Shown in pieces: positions 51,380 to 60,055 of a DNA stretch of 64,000 bases; the first letter of the stretch is position 1, and every line of letters starts with the position of its first letter. The position numbers and the translations under genes were made by a program. The DNA lies in NCBI GenBank assembly GCA_021732605.1, contig JAKFUS010000042.1, positions 1 through 64,000 on the forward strand, read 5' to 3'. The stretch comes from Betaproteobacteria bacterium (GTDB lineage: Bacteria; Pseudomonadota; Gammaproteobacteria; Burkholderiales; SG8-41). The notes below the pieces were generated by a model. The model made no database searches and had not been told where the DNA came from. It saw only the letters and a list, made by a program, of their open reading frames with translations.

Positions 51380-52819
51380 ATGAGCGATTCCACCCTCGAC
51401 ATCAACGCCAGCTTCCGCGGCGGCGGCCGCTCGGTCGAATTTCTCGACCAGATCAACAAAGCGTCGATCGTGATGCTCGCCGGGACCGGCATCGTGCCGC
51501 GGGATGTGGCGCAGCGCATTGCCCGCGGCATTGCCGAGGTCATCGACAACGAAAGCAAAGACCCCGGCACGCGGCGTACTTCCGCTGATTACCTTGATTA
51601 CGAACCGCGGCTGATCGCCGTCGCCGGCCAGGAAGCCTCGCGCCTGCACACCGGCCGCAGCCGGCAGGATCTCGCCTCCACCATCGCACGGATGAACCTG
51701 CGCGACGGTTTGCTGCAAGTGATCGATGCACTGATCAAGGCGCGCGAAGCATTACTGAAGCGCGCCGAAGAACATATTGAAACCATCATCCCCGCCTACA
51801 CCCACGGCGTGCAGGCACAGCCCACCACCTTCGCGCATTACCTGCTGGCGTTTGAATCTGCCCTCGCCCGCGCCACCGAACGGCTGCAGGAGACTTATGT
51901 GCGGGTGAACAAATGTCCGCTCGGCGCTGCGGCTCTGGCGACATCCAGTTTTCCGCTGGACCGGAATCGCCTGGCGGAACAACTCGGTTTCGAAGGCCTC
52001 GTTGAAAACGCCTACGACGCCAACCACCTCGCCCCCGTCGACAGCGCACTCGAAGTCGCCGCCGCGTATAGCAGCGCCGCGGTGCAAACAGGGATGTTCG
52101 CGCAGGACATCCACGCCCAATACGCCGAGCCCGTGCCCTGGTTCATGCTTGCCGCGGGTGAATTGACAGGCACCAGCAGCATCATGCCGCAGAAGCGCAA
52201 CCCGGCCGCACTCGAACAACTGCGCGCGCAGTCGAGCATCCTGTTGAGCGAAATGCAGACCATGACCTTCGTCGCGCACAACAACCGTCCGGGCATGTTC
52301 GACTACCGCATGTACGACCCGGTGCCGGCCGGCCGCGCGCTGCAGGTGTTCAAACTGTTCAAGCAGGTGGTGGAAGCGCTGGTGGTCAACAAGGCACGGG
52401 CGCTGGAAGAAGTGCACGCCGACTATTCGACCACCACCGAAATCGCCGATGCCTTGTTACAGCGCGCCGAAGTGCCCTTTCGCACCGGGCATCATTTTGC
52501 GTCCAGGCTGACGGACTTCGGGCGGGGCAAGGGGCTGAAGCTGCAGGAGATTCGATTTACCGAAGTGGCGCGGATTTATCAGGAACAGGCGAAGGCCGAG
52601 CTGCCGCTCACCGAGAAGGAATTCCGTGAGGTGATCAGTGCGGAATATATGGTGTTTGGGCGGCAGGGACTGGGCGGACCGCAGAAGTCAGAGACCAAGC
52701 GGATGCTGGCCGTTGCGATCAAGGCAGTCCAAACCAACACGGCTCAACTGAACAAACACGCCGAACATCTCGCAAGCCGGCAGCAGTCACTCGACCAGGC
52801 GTTTTCAGCGCTCATCTGA
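51380..52819 (+). CDS. Argininosuccinate lyase-like protein (fumarase/aspartase superfamily)
   Basis: A 479-residue lyase. Signatures are LHTGRSRQDLASTIARM, YTHGVQAQPTTFAHYLLAF with the catalytic His, and TGTSSIMPQKRNPAALEQL, the superfamily signature with the catalytic Ser loop. It differs from housekeeping ArgH in many segments (for example NNRPGMFDYRMYDP in place of the usual NKDxQEDKE-type stretch). So it may act on another N-succinyl-type substrate, as known paralogues such as EDDS lyase do. It follows box C and is convergent with the hybrid kinase gene. Confidence 0.85.
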   Translation: MSDSTLDINASFRGGGRSVEFLDQINKASIVMLAGTGIVPRDVAQRIARGIAEVIDNESKDPGTRRTSADYLDYEPRLIAVAGQEASRLHTGRSRQDLASTIARMNLRDGLLQVIDALIKAREALLKRAEEHIETIIPAYTHGVQAQPTTFAHYLLAFESALARATERLQETYVRVNKCPLGAAALATSSFPLDRNRLAEQLGFEGLVENAYDANHLAPVDSALEVAAAYSSAAVQTGMFAQDIHAQYAEPVPWFMLAAGELTGTSSIMPQKRNPAALEQLRAQSSILLSEMQTMTFVAHNNRPGMFDYRMYDPVPAGRALQVFKLFKQVVEALVVNKARALEEVHADYSTTTEIADALLQRAEVPFRTGHHFASRLTDFGRGKGLKLQEIRFTEVARIYQEQAKAELPLTEKEFREVISAEYMVFGRQGLGGPQKSETKRMLAVAIKAVQTNTAQLNKHAEHLASRQQSLDQAFSALI

Positions 52820-52838
52820 CAGCGCTGGCCGGCGCGTC

Positions 52839-55520
52839 TCAGATGGTCAGCGGCTGCTGCATGTCCTGCCCGAACCCGGCAATTCCAGCCGCACGCTCCT
52901 CACTGGCCGCCAGCTTGTGGATATAAGCCAAATCGCGCAGGGCCACGTGGGTTGTCTCAAAACTGTCCATCAATTCGCGGATCAGATTCGAGTTGCCACG
53001 ACGATCGCCCGCCTGGGCGTTCTGTTCCAGCCGGGTGGCAACCGATGCCAGACCTTTGGCGCCGAACGCACCGGCTGACCCTTTCAGCTTGTGCGCACGC
53101 ACCGCCACCTTCGCAAAGTCCTGCGCTTCGAGTGCGTCGACAATCCCCGACAACTCCAGCGGAAAGCGCGCGACAAATGCCGCGATCAGGTCTTCGAGTG
53201 CGATGACATCATCCTCATACAGACTGCGCAGCATCGACACGCACTCCGGATCGAGTATCCGCTCGCTGTCGCGTCCGGTCGATGCCGGTTTCTCGTTCTC
53301 GAGACCCAGGGCCTCGGCCAGTTGCAACTGCGAGTACGGCTTGGCGAGATAGCCGTCCATGCCCGCCGCAATGCACTTTTCCCGATCACCGGCCATTGCA
53401 TTGGCGGTCAGGGCAATGATGCGCGGACCGTCCGCCCCGTAGCGGCGGCGTATTTCGATGGTGCTGTCGAGGCCATCCATTTCCGGCATCTGCATGTCCA
53501 TCAGCACCACATCGTACTGCTGACGCTTCAGCGCCGTCAGCACCTCAAGCCCGTTTGCCGCAACGTCCGCGTTGACGCCAAGCCGGACCAGAACCTTGAC
53601 GGCGAGTTTTCTGTTGATATCGTTGTCATCGGCAACCAGGACCCGCAGCGCGGTCCGGCGCCAGACATTGCCGGATGGAATGCTTTGAAAAGCCTCTGAC
53701 GGCACCCCCAGAATCGCCCGTGTCACGGCATCCATCAGCACCGATCCCCTGACCGGTTTGACCAGATGGGCGAAGAAAACGCCATTCTCGATTCCGGACT
53801 CGACCCGCCCGGCGGTCGAAAGCAATATCAGCGGCAGGCTTGAATGACCCGAAAGCCCGCGGATGGTGTGCGCCAGTTCGGTGGTGCGCAGTCCGCCGTT
53901 GCCCATGCTCACCACGGCGGCATCAACCGGCCCCGCCGTCCGCAGCCACTCGATGGCATCCATCGGTTTTCGAAATGCATATACCGCCATTCCCGCCCTC
54001 AGACAGCGGCGGGAGAACAATTGCAGGTCGGCCTCCTGCTCATCGACGATGACGATCCTGCGCGCAACAACATTGCCGTGCTGCGCTGGAACCGTCGCCA
54101 CAACCTGCTGCCACATTTTTACGGTAAACGTGAACGTCGAGCCGCAACCCTCCGCGCTTTTGACCGAAATCCTGCCGCCCATCAACTGAACCAACCTTGC
54201 ACAAATTGCCAGGCCAAGCCCGGTGCCGCCGTAGCGCCGCGTCGTGGAACTGTCCGCCTGGGTAAACGGTTCGAACAGGCGGTCGATCGCCTTTTCGGGA
54301 ATCCCGACGCCGGTATCGGACACACTGAATTGCAGCAGCAGGGACGGTTCCGTCGACGGACACAATCCGACGTGGATGCGCACCTGCCCCTGCGGCGTGA
54401 ACTTGACCGCATTGCTGCACAGGTTGAGCAGAATCTGCCGGAGCCGGGTGAAATCACCGCAGATCAGATCGGGCACGTTCTCTTCGATGACACAGGAAAT
54501 GCCCGTTCCCTGTTCGCGCGCGTGCACTGCCACCAGATCGACCACGTCGTCGATCACCTCGGTCAGCTCAAAATCGATGTTTTCAAGTTCGACCTTGCCC
54601 GACTCGATCTTGGAAAAATCCAGGATGTCGTTGATGACGGTCAGCAGTGAGTCAGCGGAAACCCTGATGGTTTGCACATAATCCTGCTGTTCCATCGTCA
54701 ACGGGGTGTCCTGAAGCAAGCCGGTCATTCCGACCACGGCATTCATCGGTGTGCGAATTTCGTGGCTCATGGTCGCCAGAAATGCGGACTTGGCAATGAC
54801 GGCCTCCTCCGCCTTGCGGTTGATCTGCACGAACAGTGCATTTTTCGCCTGCAGATCCCGCGCGTAACGGTGAAGGTGCTGCGTCTCGGCACGCATCCGC
54901 ACCGCTTCCAGACCAAGCCGGCGGATCGGATAGATGCGCACCAGAAAATAGAACACGCCCGCGAGGACTGCCGACAGGGCCGTTACCAGCAGGCTCTGCA
55001 ACACCAGGGGCAGCAGCGAGGCCCTGACCGTAATTTCGCCGATCTCCTGCTTCGAGACGACAATGGCTGCGCGTCGGATCAACACGGGATCTGACACAGC
55101 CTGCCCCGTCCGGACCATCGTCTCCCCGGCGGCGGAAACCACCATGATCGACATGCCGAACGTCCCCCCGGGCGGCACCATATCGCGCACTTCGGCGCCG
55201 AGGGGGCGCCAAAAATTCCTGTCGCGGGAAACCGCGTCGCCCAGTTGCCGGGCATGTTCACCGGCATAAGCCTCGATCTGATTCGACAGCCAGAAATGGC
55301 TGAGTGCAAAATGGCCCGCCGGGATGCCGAGAGAAATCGCCGCGGCGACACCCACTGCCACGCCGGAAAGATGCCTGATCAGGCTGCGGTAAGCCTCGCC
55401 GTGAAAGTCGGCGTCAATATCCCCCGCCTCCACCGATTCGGACTTGGCGACATCAGGGTCCGCCGGGGAACGCGGATTGCCCGTGCGCGATTGCAGCGGA
55501 TTAGTCGCCGGCACGCTCAT
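52839..55520 (-). CDS. BarA-type hybrid sensor histidine kinase
   Basis: An 893-residue membrane kinase. Two transmembrane segments (about 50-72 and 170-196) flank a small periplasmic domain. The HisKA phospho-His253 is in [14 protein letters not shown], and the ATPase domain is visible as [13 protein letters not shown] and GTGLGLAI. A receiver-like domain follows whose acceptor Asp is missing ([12 protein letters not shown]). A true receiver ([23 protein letters not shown]) and a C-terminal HPt ([13 protein letters not shown]) complete a phosphorelay. Its ATG overlaps the response-regulator stop (55517-55520). It closes the chemosensory operon and may pass phosphate to that regulator. Confidence 0.93.
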   Translation of the reverse strand: MSVPATNPLQSRTGNPRSPADPDVAKSESVEAGDIDADFHGEAYRSLIRHLSGVAVGVAAAISLGIPAGHFALSHFWLSNQIEAYAGEHARQLGDAVSRDRNFWRPLGAEVRDMVPPGGTFGMSIMVVSAAGETMVRTGQAVSDPVLIRRAAIVVSKQEIGEITVRASLLPLVLQSLLVTALSAVLAGVFYFLVRIYPIRRLGLEAVRMRAETQHLHRYARDLQAKNALFVQINRKAEEAVIAKSAFLATMSHEIRTPMNAVVGMTGLLQDTPLTMEQQDYVQTIRVSADSLLTVINDILDFSKIESGKVELENIDFELTEVIDDVVDLVAVHAREQGTGISCVIEENVPDLICGDFTRLRQILLNLCSNAVKFTPQGQVRIHVGLCPSTEPSLLLQFSVSDTGVGIPEKAIDRLFEPFTQADSSTTRRYGGTGLGLAICARLVQLMGGRISVKSAEGCGSTFTFTVKMWQQVVATVPAQHGNVVARRIVIVDEQEADLQLFSRRCLRAGMAVYAFRKPMDAIEWLRTAGPVDAAVVSMGNGGLRTTELAHTIRGLSGHSSLPLILLSTAGRVESGIENGVFFAHLVKPVRGSVLMDAVTRAILGVPSEAFQSIPSGNVWRRTALRVLVADDNDINRKLAVKVLVRLGVNADVAANGLEVLTALKRQQYDVVLMDMQMPEMDGLDSTIEIRRRYGADGPRIIALTANAMAGDREKCIAAGMDGYLAKPYSQLQLAEALGLENEKPASTGRDSERILDPECVSMLRSLYEDDVIALEDLIAAFVARFPLELSGIVDALEAQDFAKVAVRAHKLKGSAGAFGAKGLASVATRLEQNAQAGDRRGNSNLIRELMDSFETTHVALRDLAYIHKLAASEERAAGIAGFGQDMQQPLTI

Positions 55521-56140
55521 CGCTCCCCGAAGATCTCGGTCAACAACCTGCGCACGACACCCACCTTGACCGGCTTTGACAAATAGCCGTCCGCACCCAG
55601 CTTGAAGGCACGCGCCACATCGTCCGGCGCAGAACACGACGTCACCATCACCACCGGGATGTTCCGGACCGACGCCTGCTGGCGCAGGCGCGACAGCACT
55701 GCGAATCCATTCATATCCGGCATGTTCACATCGAGCAGGATCAGCGAGGGTTGCTGTACCAGTTTCATCACGCCGATAAACTCATCCCTGTTACCGGCAG
55801 CCTTCACCGGATATCCGTCCGTCATCAACAGCCTTTCCAGCAACTTGCGTGTTATCAGGTCGTCATCGACCACCACGATCGGCGCACCCGGGGTCGGCGG
55901 CGGTGCCCCGCTGCGCCTTTGCACCCTGCGCACCGCACCGGCTGCGCCGGCAGCGGACACACCGCCAATCAGAAAATGGTCATTCAGCTTCGCCGCACCC
56001 GCTGGCTGCGCATCACCGGCGCTGGTCCGCGATTCGATGGCTTCGGCGACCATCCACGACTGCGTGATCGCCAGCGACGGATTGGTCAGGATGAGCGTGA
56101 AATCCAGGCTGTCGTCCGGTTCCTTCAGATTGTTGGTCAT
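55517..56140 (-). CDS. Response regulator with N-terminal extension
   Basis: A 207-residue protein. About 85 residues of low-complexity linker (Ala/Gly/Pro-rich) precede a single receiver domain: [18 protein letters not shown], acceptor Asp in [13 protein letters not shown], Thr in VVMVTS and Lys in YLSKPVK. No DNA-binding or output domain is present, so it acts by protein contact. It is coupled to the hybrid kinase downstream and lies 51 bp after a CheW-like gene, as part of the leftward chemosensory run. Confidence 0.92.
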   Translation of the reverse strand: MTNNLKEPDDSLDFTLILTNPSLAITQSWMVAEAIESRTSAGDAQPAGAAKLNDHFLIGGVSAAGAAGAVRRVQRRSGAPPPTPGAPIVVVDDDLITRKLLERLLMTDGYPVKAAGNRDEFIGVMKLVQQPSLILLDVNMPDMNGFAVLSRLRQQASVRNIPVVMVTSCSAPDDVARAFKLGADGYLSKPVKVGVVRRLLTEIFGER

Positions 56141-56191
56141 CGTGGCAGCACTCGTTCGCCCTTTGACCCGTCATCAACACGGCGGCAGCCA

Positions 56192-56677
56192 TCAGGCCGC
56201 AATCGAAGCGCCGGCAGCATCGGCTGCGCCTGTCTTTTGGGATTGGTCATGGGGTTGAAACACTTTGCGTAACGACAGGATTGGCACTGTCTTCCCGTCC
56301 CCCTTGAAGCACGAAATCGCGATGCGGCTCCACGCCGCATCAACGGGCAGGCTGCAGGCCTGCTGGTCCGAGAGTTCGACAATCTGCGGAAATTCGGGCA
56401 CCCGCATGCACCCGTACTGGACACCGCCGGCGTCTGCCGCATACCCGACGACGACAAAAAACCGCCCTGGCGATTCCGGTTGCAAACCGCGCCATGTCGC
56501 CAGATCAAATACCGGAATCCATTGATCGCGCCACTGCAACAGCTCCCGGCAATGCGGCGGCGCCATGGGAACGGGCGCCATGTCCCCCTCCGTCACCACT
56601 TCGATGACTTCATGCAATCCGATCGCAGCGACCGCGCTGACACCGGCGTCAAGCCGGATGGCTTTGCTCGTAGGCAT
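56192..56677 (-). CDS. CheW-like domain protein (second of two between ChpA and the response regulator)
   Basis: A 161-residue protein related to CheW adaptors: HEVIEVVTEGDMAPVPMAPP, LLQWRDQWIPVFDLATWRGL, and a final KTVPILSLRKVFQ. The middle parts are poorly conserved. The ATG at 56677 lies 29 bp inside the preceding gene. Two divergent CheW-like proteins in a row suggest alternative couplers or interaction partners for the receptor-kinase array. Function is inferred from fold and context. Confidence 0.72.
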   Translation of the reverse strand: MPTSKAIRLDAGVSAVAAIGLHEVIEVVTEGDMAPVPMAPPHCRELLQWRDQWIPVFDLATWRGLQPESPGRFFVVVGYAADAGGVQYGCMRVPEFPQIVELSDQQACSLPVDAAWSRIAISCFKGDGKTVPILSLRKVFQPHDQSQKTGAADAAGASIAA

Positions 56678-57128
56678 GGGCTTCCACATCCTCCAGTGGC
56701 AACAATGCAGCAATGGCTTCCAGCGAGCATTGAAATGCAATCTTTTTCCCGAACAGTGCGAAGGCTTCAATCGGGGAGTTACCGCATTTCAAGGACGTCG
56801 GAATCAATTTGAGACTGACCTGCGCTGAATTGATGGCCTGCAACTCGTCGCAAGCCAGGCCAAATACACCGCCGCGATACCGGGCAACGATAAAGTACGG
56901 CCGGTCGGTTTTTGCGATGGGCCGGAACGCCCGTGACAGCGAAAACACGCGGGCACTGATGCCGCCCCCGCGATACACGGCATAGGTGTCACGATGTTCC
57001 GTCAAATGCGAACGCTGCTCCACCGTCATGACGCTCTGTTGCGGAAACAGCGCCGTAAATCCATCAAATGTCGCCGCCAGGAATCCCGCCCCCGCGCGCA
57101 GATGATCAGTGGATGCTTTGGGCAACAT
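56649..57128 (-). CDS. CheW-like protein (first of two after ChpA)
   Basis: A 159-residue protein with a weak CheW-type pattern (AVYRGGGISARVFSLSRAFR, YFIVARYRGGVFGLACDELQAI). AGGAGG stands before the ATG. The gene overlaps the end of the ChpA gene by 23 bp and the next CheW-like gene by 29 bp, a tightly packed operon. The CheW call is supported by position and fold-like pattern, and is less certain than for the pilI-like gene. Confidence 0.6.
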   Translation of the reverse strand: MLPKASTDHLRAGAGFLAATFDGFTALFPQQSVMTVEQRSHLTEHRDTYAVYRGGGISARVFSLSRAFRPIAKTDRPYFIVARYRGGVFGLACDELQAINSAQVSLKLIPTSLKCGNSPIEAFALFGKKIAFQCSLEAIAALLPLEDVEAHAYEQSHPA

Positions 57129-59949
57129 GGTGTCCTCCTTTGAGCTGCGCCTGCAGGTGCGACAGCAGGTCGTGATCTGAATACGGTTTGGTCAGATAGA
57201 CGCTGACTCCGGACAATTCCGCCTGCCGGCGGTGCTTGTCGAGGGATCGCGAGGTAATCATGATCACCGGAAGACTCTGCGTCTCCTTGCCCGCCCGCAG
57301 GCGCGCCGTCAACTCCAGACCGTTCATATTCGGCATTTCCAGGTCCGTGAGCACCGCATGCGGCCGGAAGGCATCGATCATCTGTACCGCCTCCATGCCA
57401 TCTTTCGCCGCCTCCACGGCGTATCCGCTGTCCTCAAGCAACTGCGTCAGCAGCCTGCGCACGCTGAGGGAATCATCAACAACAACGATCCGCGTCCGCT
57501 GTATCGGCTCATCCACCGCGGCAGCGGCAGCGAAATCCCGGCCGTAACCCGCAGCCGGTTCGCGCAGCATCGCGGCAATATCCAGCAGCGGCGCTACTGA
57601 ACCGTCACCAAGCACCGCCGCGCCGTTGAGCCCCTTGACGCCTTTCAGCAATTGCCCCAGATCCTTCGCAATCAGGTCGCGCGCATCAACCAGCTTGTCC
57701 ACCAGCAGTGCCGTGGCCTTGCCGTCGACCCGCATCAGCACGGCCACCTGCTTCGCCGGATCGCAGGGCGTTCCGGTGACTCCGACCAGATCGGCCAGCG
57801 ACCGGATCGGGAAGACGCCATTGCCATGCTTGAGATGGGGTTGGTCTGCGACATGCACCACTTCGGCGACGCCGGGAGCCATGGCATGTTCGATGCCGTA
57901 GCTGGGCAGGCCGAATATCTGGCCCGCGGACTCGACCAGCAGTACGTGGAGCGCCGTCAGCGACGCCTGCAGGCGCAGTTCAATCATCGTGCCCATTCCC
58001 GAACCGGCCGAGGAAATGTCCACGCTGCCTTTCATCGACAGGACGCGCTCGCGCACCACGTCAAGGCCGACGCCCCTCCCGGAAATTTCACTGACGCTGT
58101 CGCGCGTGGAAAAACCGGGCAGCATGATCAGACGCGCGAGTTCCTGCTGGCTCAAAGTCTGGCTGGCGGTGATCAACCCCCGTTCGATCGCCTTGGCGCG
58201 TATGGCCGCATAGTCCAGCCCGCGCCCGTCATCCACGCAGCGCACGATCAATCCCTGCCCCTGTCGCAGGAAGCTCAAGGTCACGCTGCCGAGCAGCGGC
58301 TTGCCGAGCAGTTCGCGCTCCTCGGGCGGCTCGATGCCATGGTCTATCGCATTGCGCAGAATGTGCAGCAGTGGATCTGCGAGGCGGTTGAGAATCTCGC
58401 CGTCGAGCATGGTATCGCCGCCGTTCAACAGCAGATCCGCCTGCTTCCCGGTCGAGCGGCAGGTCTGTCGGACATTGCGCGTGAGCCGGGGAAGAATGTT
58501 CTTCACCGGCGTCATCCGGGTGGACAGCGCAAGATGCTGCATCTCGCGGCGAATGCGGTCCTGCTGCAGCAATGTGCCGCCGAGCTGGGCAATGTCCTCC
58601 TCAATCTCGCGGCCAAGCTCGCGGGCATCGGCGGTTTCCTCCGCCAATGCCCGGGTAACCATGTGCAATTCGTTGTACTGATCCATTTCCAGGGAGTCGA
58701 AATGACCATCAGCCGCGCTACGCTGCCCCTGCATGTCGGCGAATCCGCGGATGTCGACGATGTTCTCCAGCTCGAAGATCCGTTTCTGCACGGCAAGATT
58801 CTGCTCCAGCAGATGCTTCGATCGCTGCGTCACCTGCTTCAGGCGCGACTGGAACTGTCCGACCTTGATCGCCATTTCACTGGTGAGACGGAACAGGTCA
58901 TCGAGGGTCTTCACCGGCACGCGCAGACTCTGCTCGAGCTCCGTCGTGGCGGCCGGAGCCGCTTCTGCCACGTCTGGCTTGTCGGCTGCCGGTTCCATCC
59001 GGGGTGTTGCGGAATCGGGCACGACCGGAACCGGTTCCGTCGTGACGTCCATCTCGCCATTATCAATACGGTTCGCCCAGTCCAGCACGCTTTGCATCAC
59101 CTGCCGGGCGTTGTGCGGCTGATCCTCCTGGCCGAGCAGATAACACACCATCTGCTCCAGGCATCCGGCAACATCCAGCAGCGTGTTGCCCAGCGCCGCA
59201 GACAACGCTTCCGGGTGCCCCTGCAGGTACTCCAGGATGTCCTCGGTGTGATGTCCCAGACGCGCGATGCCCATGATGCCAACGATGTTTGCCGAACCCT
59301 TGAAGGTATGGGCGATCCGCTTTGCCTCCTTGAAGACCTCCGGCGTGCCCTTGCCGGCGACAATGCGGCCGACCAGTTTGGAGAATTCAGCGGCATGGCC
59401 GGGCGCCTCCTGCATGAATCCCTCAAACATGCTCTGATCCAGATCCGCCGGCAAAACCAGCGATACGTCGTCCTCCGCTGCGACCGTCGGCCGCGCCGGC
59501 CCTGCGGCATCGCGGATTTCAGCGGTCAGGTCAGGCGGTGCCGACAGCAGCAGTGCAAGCTCAGCGGCACCACCGTCACCCGCAGCCCCGGCGGCGGCAA
59601 AATGTTCGGCCAGCGCGCTGCAGGCTGCTGCATCAGCGGATTTTGCAAGATAGCTGATCACCAGTTCCGGCCACCGGTCGAAGAAGCCGCGGCTCGCGGC
59701 AACCGCCTGCGCATCGTCCACATCGAGAACGAGCAAGGCCTCGCTCACTTTGGCACAGCAGATTCCGAGTCCCGGCATGCCCATCAGGGCGGCCGTCGCG
59801 GCAAGACGCTCAACCTGGCTCCCGTAGTTCTCCCGCGCACCCAATGCATCGTCACCGCCGGCAACCAGGGCCGAAAAGCTGGCGGAGAGGTCTCCGGCAA
59901 TACCCTCGACCTCGGACTGCAGCGCCCGTATCAGTTCACTGGTATCCAT
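57106..59949 (-). CDS. chpA: ChpA/PilL-type CheA histidine kinase with C-terminal receiver
   Basis: A 947-residue kinase hub of a twitching-type chemosensory system. An N-terminal helical region (to about 120) looks like a degenerate HPt without His. A true HPt follows with His214 in AKRIAHTFKGSANIVG, then a dimerisation helix region, then the ATPase domain (LLHILRNAIDHGIEPPEER, CVDDGRGLD, GFSTRDSVSEISGRGVGLDVV). A CheW-like domain and a receiver (IVVVDDSLSVRRLL, AVLTDLEMPNMNG, VYLTKPYSD) complete it. PilL/ChpA of Pseudomonas has many more HPt domains, so this is a compact form. It should phosphorylate PilG and PilH. Confidence 0.92.
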   Translation of the reverse strand: MDTSELIRALQSEVEGIAGDLSASFSALVAGGDDALGARENYGSQVERLAATAALMGMPGLGICCAKVSEALLVLDVDDAQAVAASRGFFDRWPELVISYLAKSADAAACSALAEHFAAAGAAGDGGAAELALLLSAPPDLTAEIRDAAGPARPTVAAEDDVSLVLPADLDQSMFEGFMQEAPGHAAEFSKLVGRIVAGKGTPEVFKEAKRIAHTFKGSANIVGIMGIARLGHHTEDILEYLQGHPEALSAALGNTLLDVAGCLEQMVCYLLGQEDQPHNARQVMQSVLDWANRIDNGEMDVTTEPVPVVPDSATPRMEPAADKPDVAEAAPAATTELEQSLRVPVKTLDDLFRLTSEMAIKVGQFQSRLKQVTQRSKHLLEQNLAVQKRIFELENIVDIRGFADMQGQRSAADGHFDSLEMDQYNELHMVTRALAEETADARELGREIEEDIAQLGGTLLQQDRIRREMQHLALSTRMTPVKNILPRLTRNVRQTCRSTGKQADLLLNGGDTMLDGEILNRLADPLLHILRNAIDHGIEPPEERELLGKPLLGSVTLSFLRQGQGLIVRCVDDGRGLDYAAIRAKAIERGLITASQTLSQQELARLIMLPGFSTRDSVSEISGRGVGLDVVRERVLSMKGSVDISSAGSGMGTMIELRLQASLTALHVLLVESAGQIFGLPSYGIEHAMAPGVAEVVHVADQPHLKHGNGVFPIRSLADLVGVTGTPCDPAKQVAVLMRVDGKATALLVDKLVDARDLIAKDLGQLLKGVKGLNGAAVLGDGSVAPLLDIAAMLREPAAGYGRDFAAAAAVDEPIQRTRIVVVDDSLSVRRLLTQLLEDSGYAVEAAKDGMEAVQMIDAFRPHAVLTDLEMPNMNGLELTARLRAGKETQSLPVIMITSRSLDKHRRQAELSGVSVYLTKPYSDHDLLSHLQAQLKGGHHVAQSIH

Positions 59950-60023
59950 ACACCATCCATGACCTGTCACTCATTTCATGCTCCGATTCGCACAAGGCAC
60001 CGCTTTACTTCCACCGGGTAGAT

Positions 60024-60051
60024 GCGGGGCTGGCGCCAACACCAGCCCCGC
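60024..60051 (-). other. Intercistronic hairpin between receptor and chpA
   Basis: GCGGGGCTGG (60024-60033) and CCAGCCCCGC (60042-60051) form a perfect 10-bp stem. No T run follows on the minus strand. It may slow decay or partly attenuate the message between the receptor gene and chpA. Confidence 0.5.
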
Positions 60052-60055
60052 ACGG

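Noticed and set aside
57652-60021. A 789-codon open frame on the plus strand opposite chpA
   Set aside because: It is the shadow of a GC-rich coding sequence: rich in Arg, Gln and His, with no family resemblance, and wholly antisense to a well-supported kinase.
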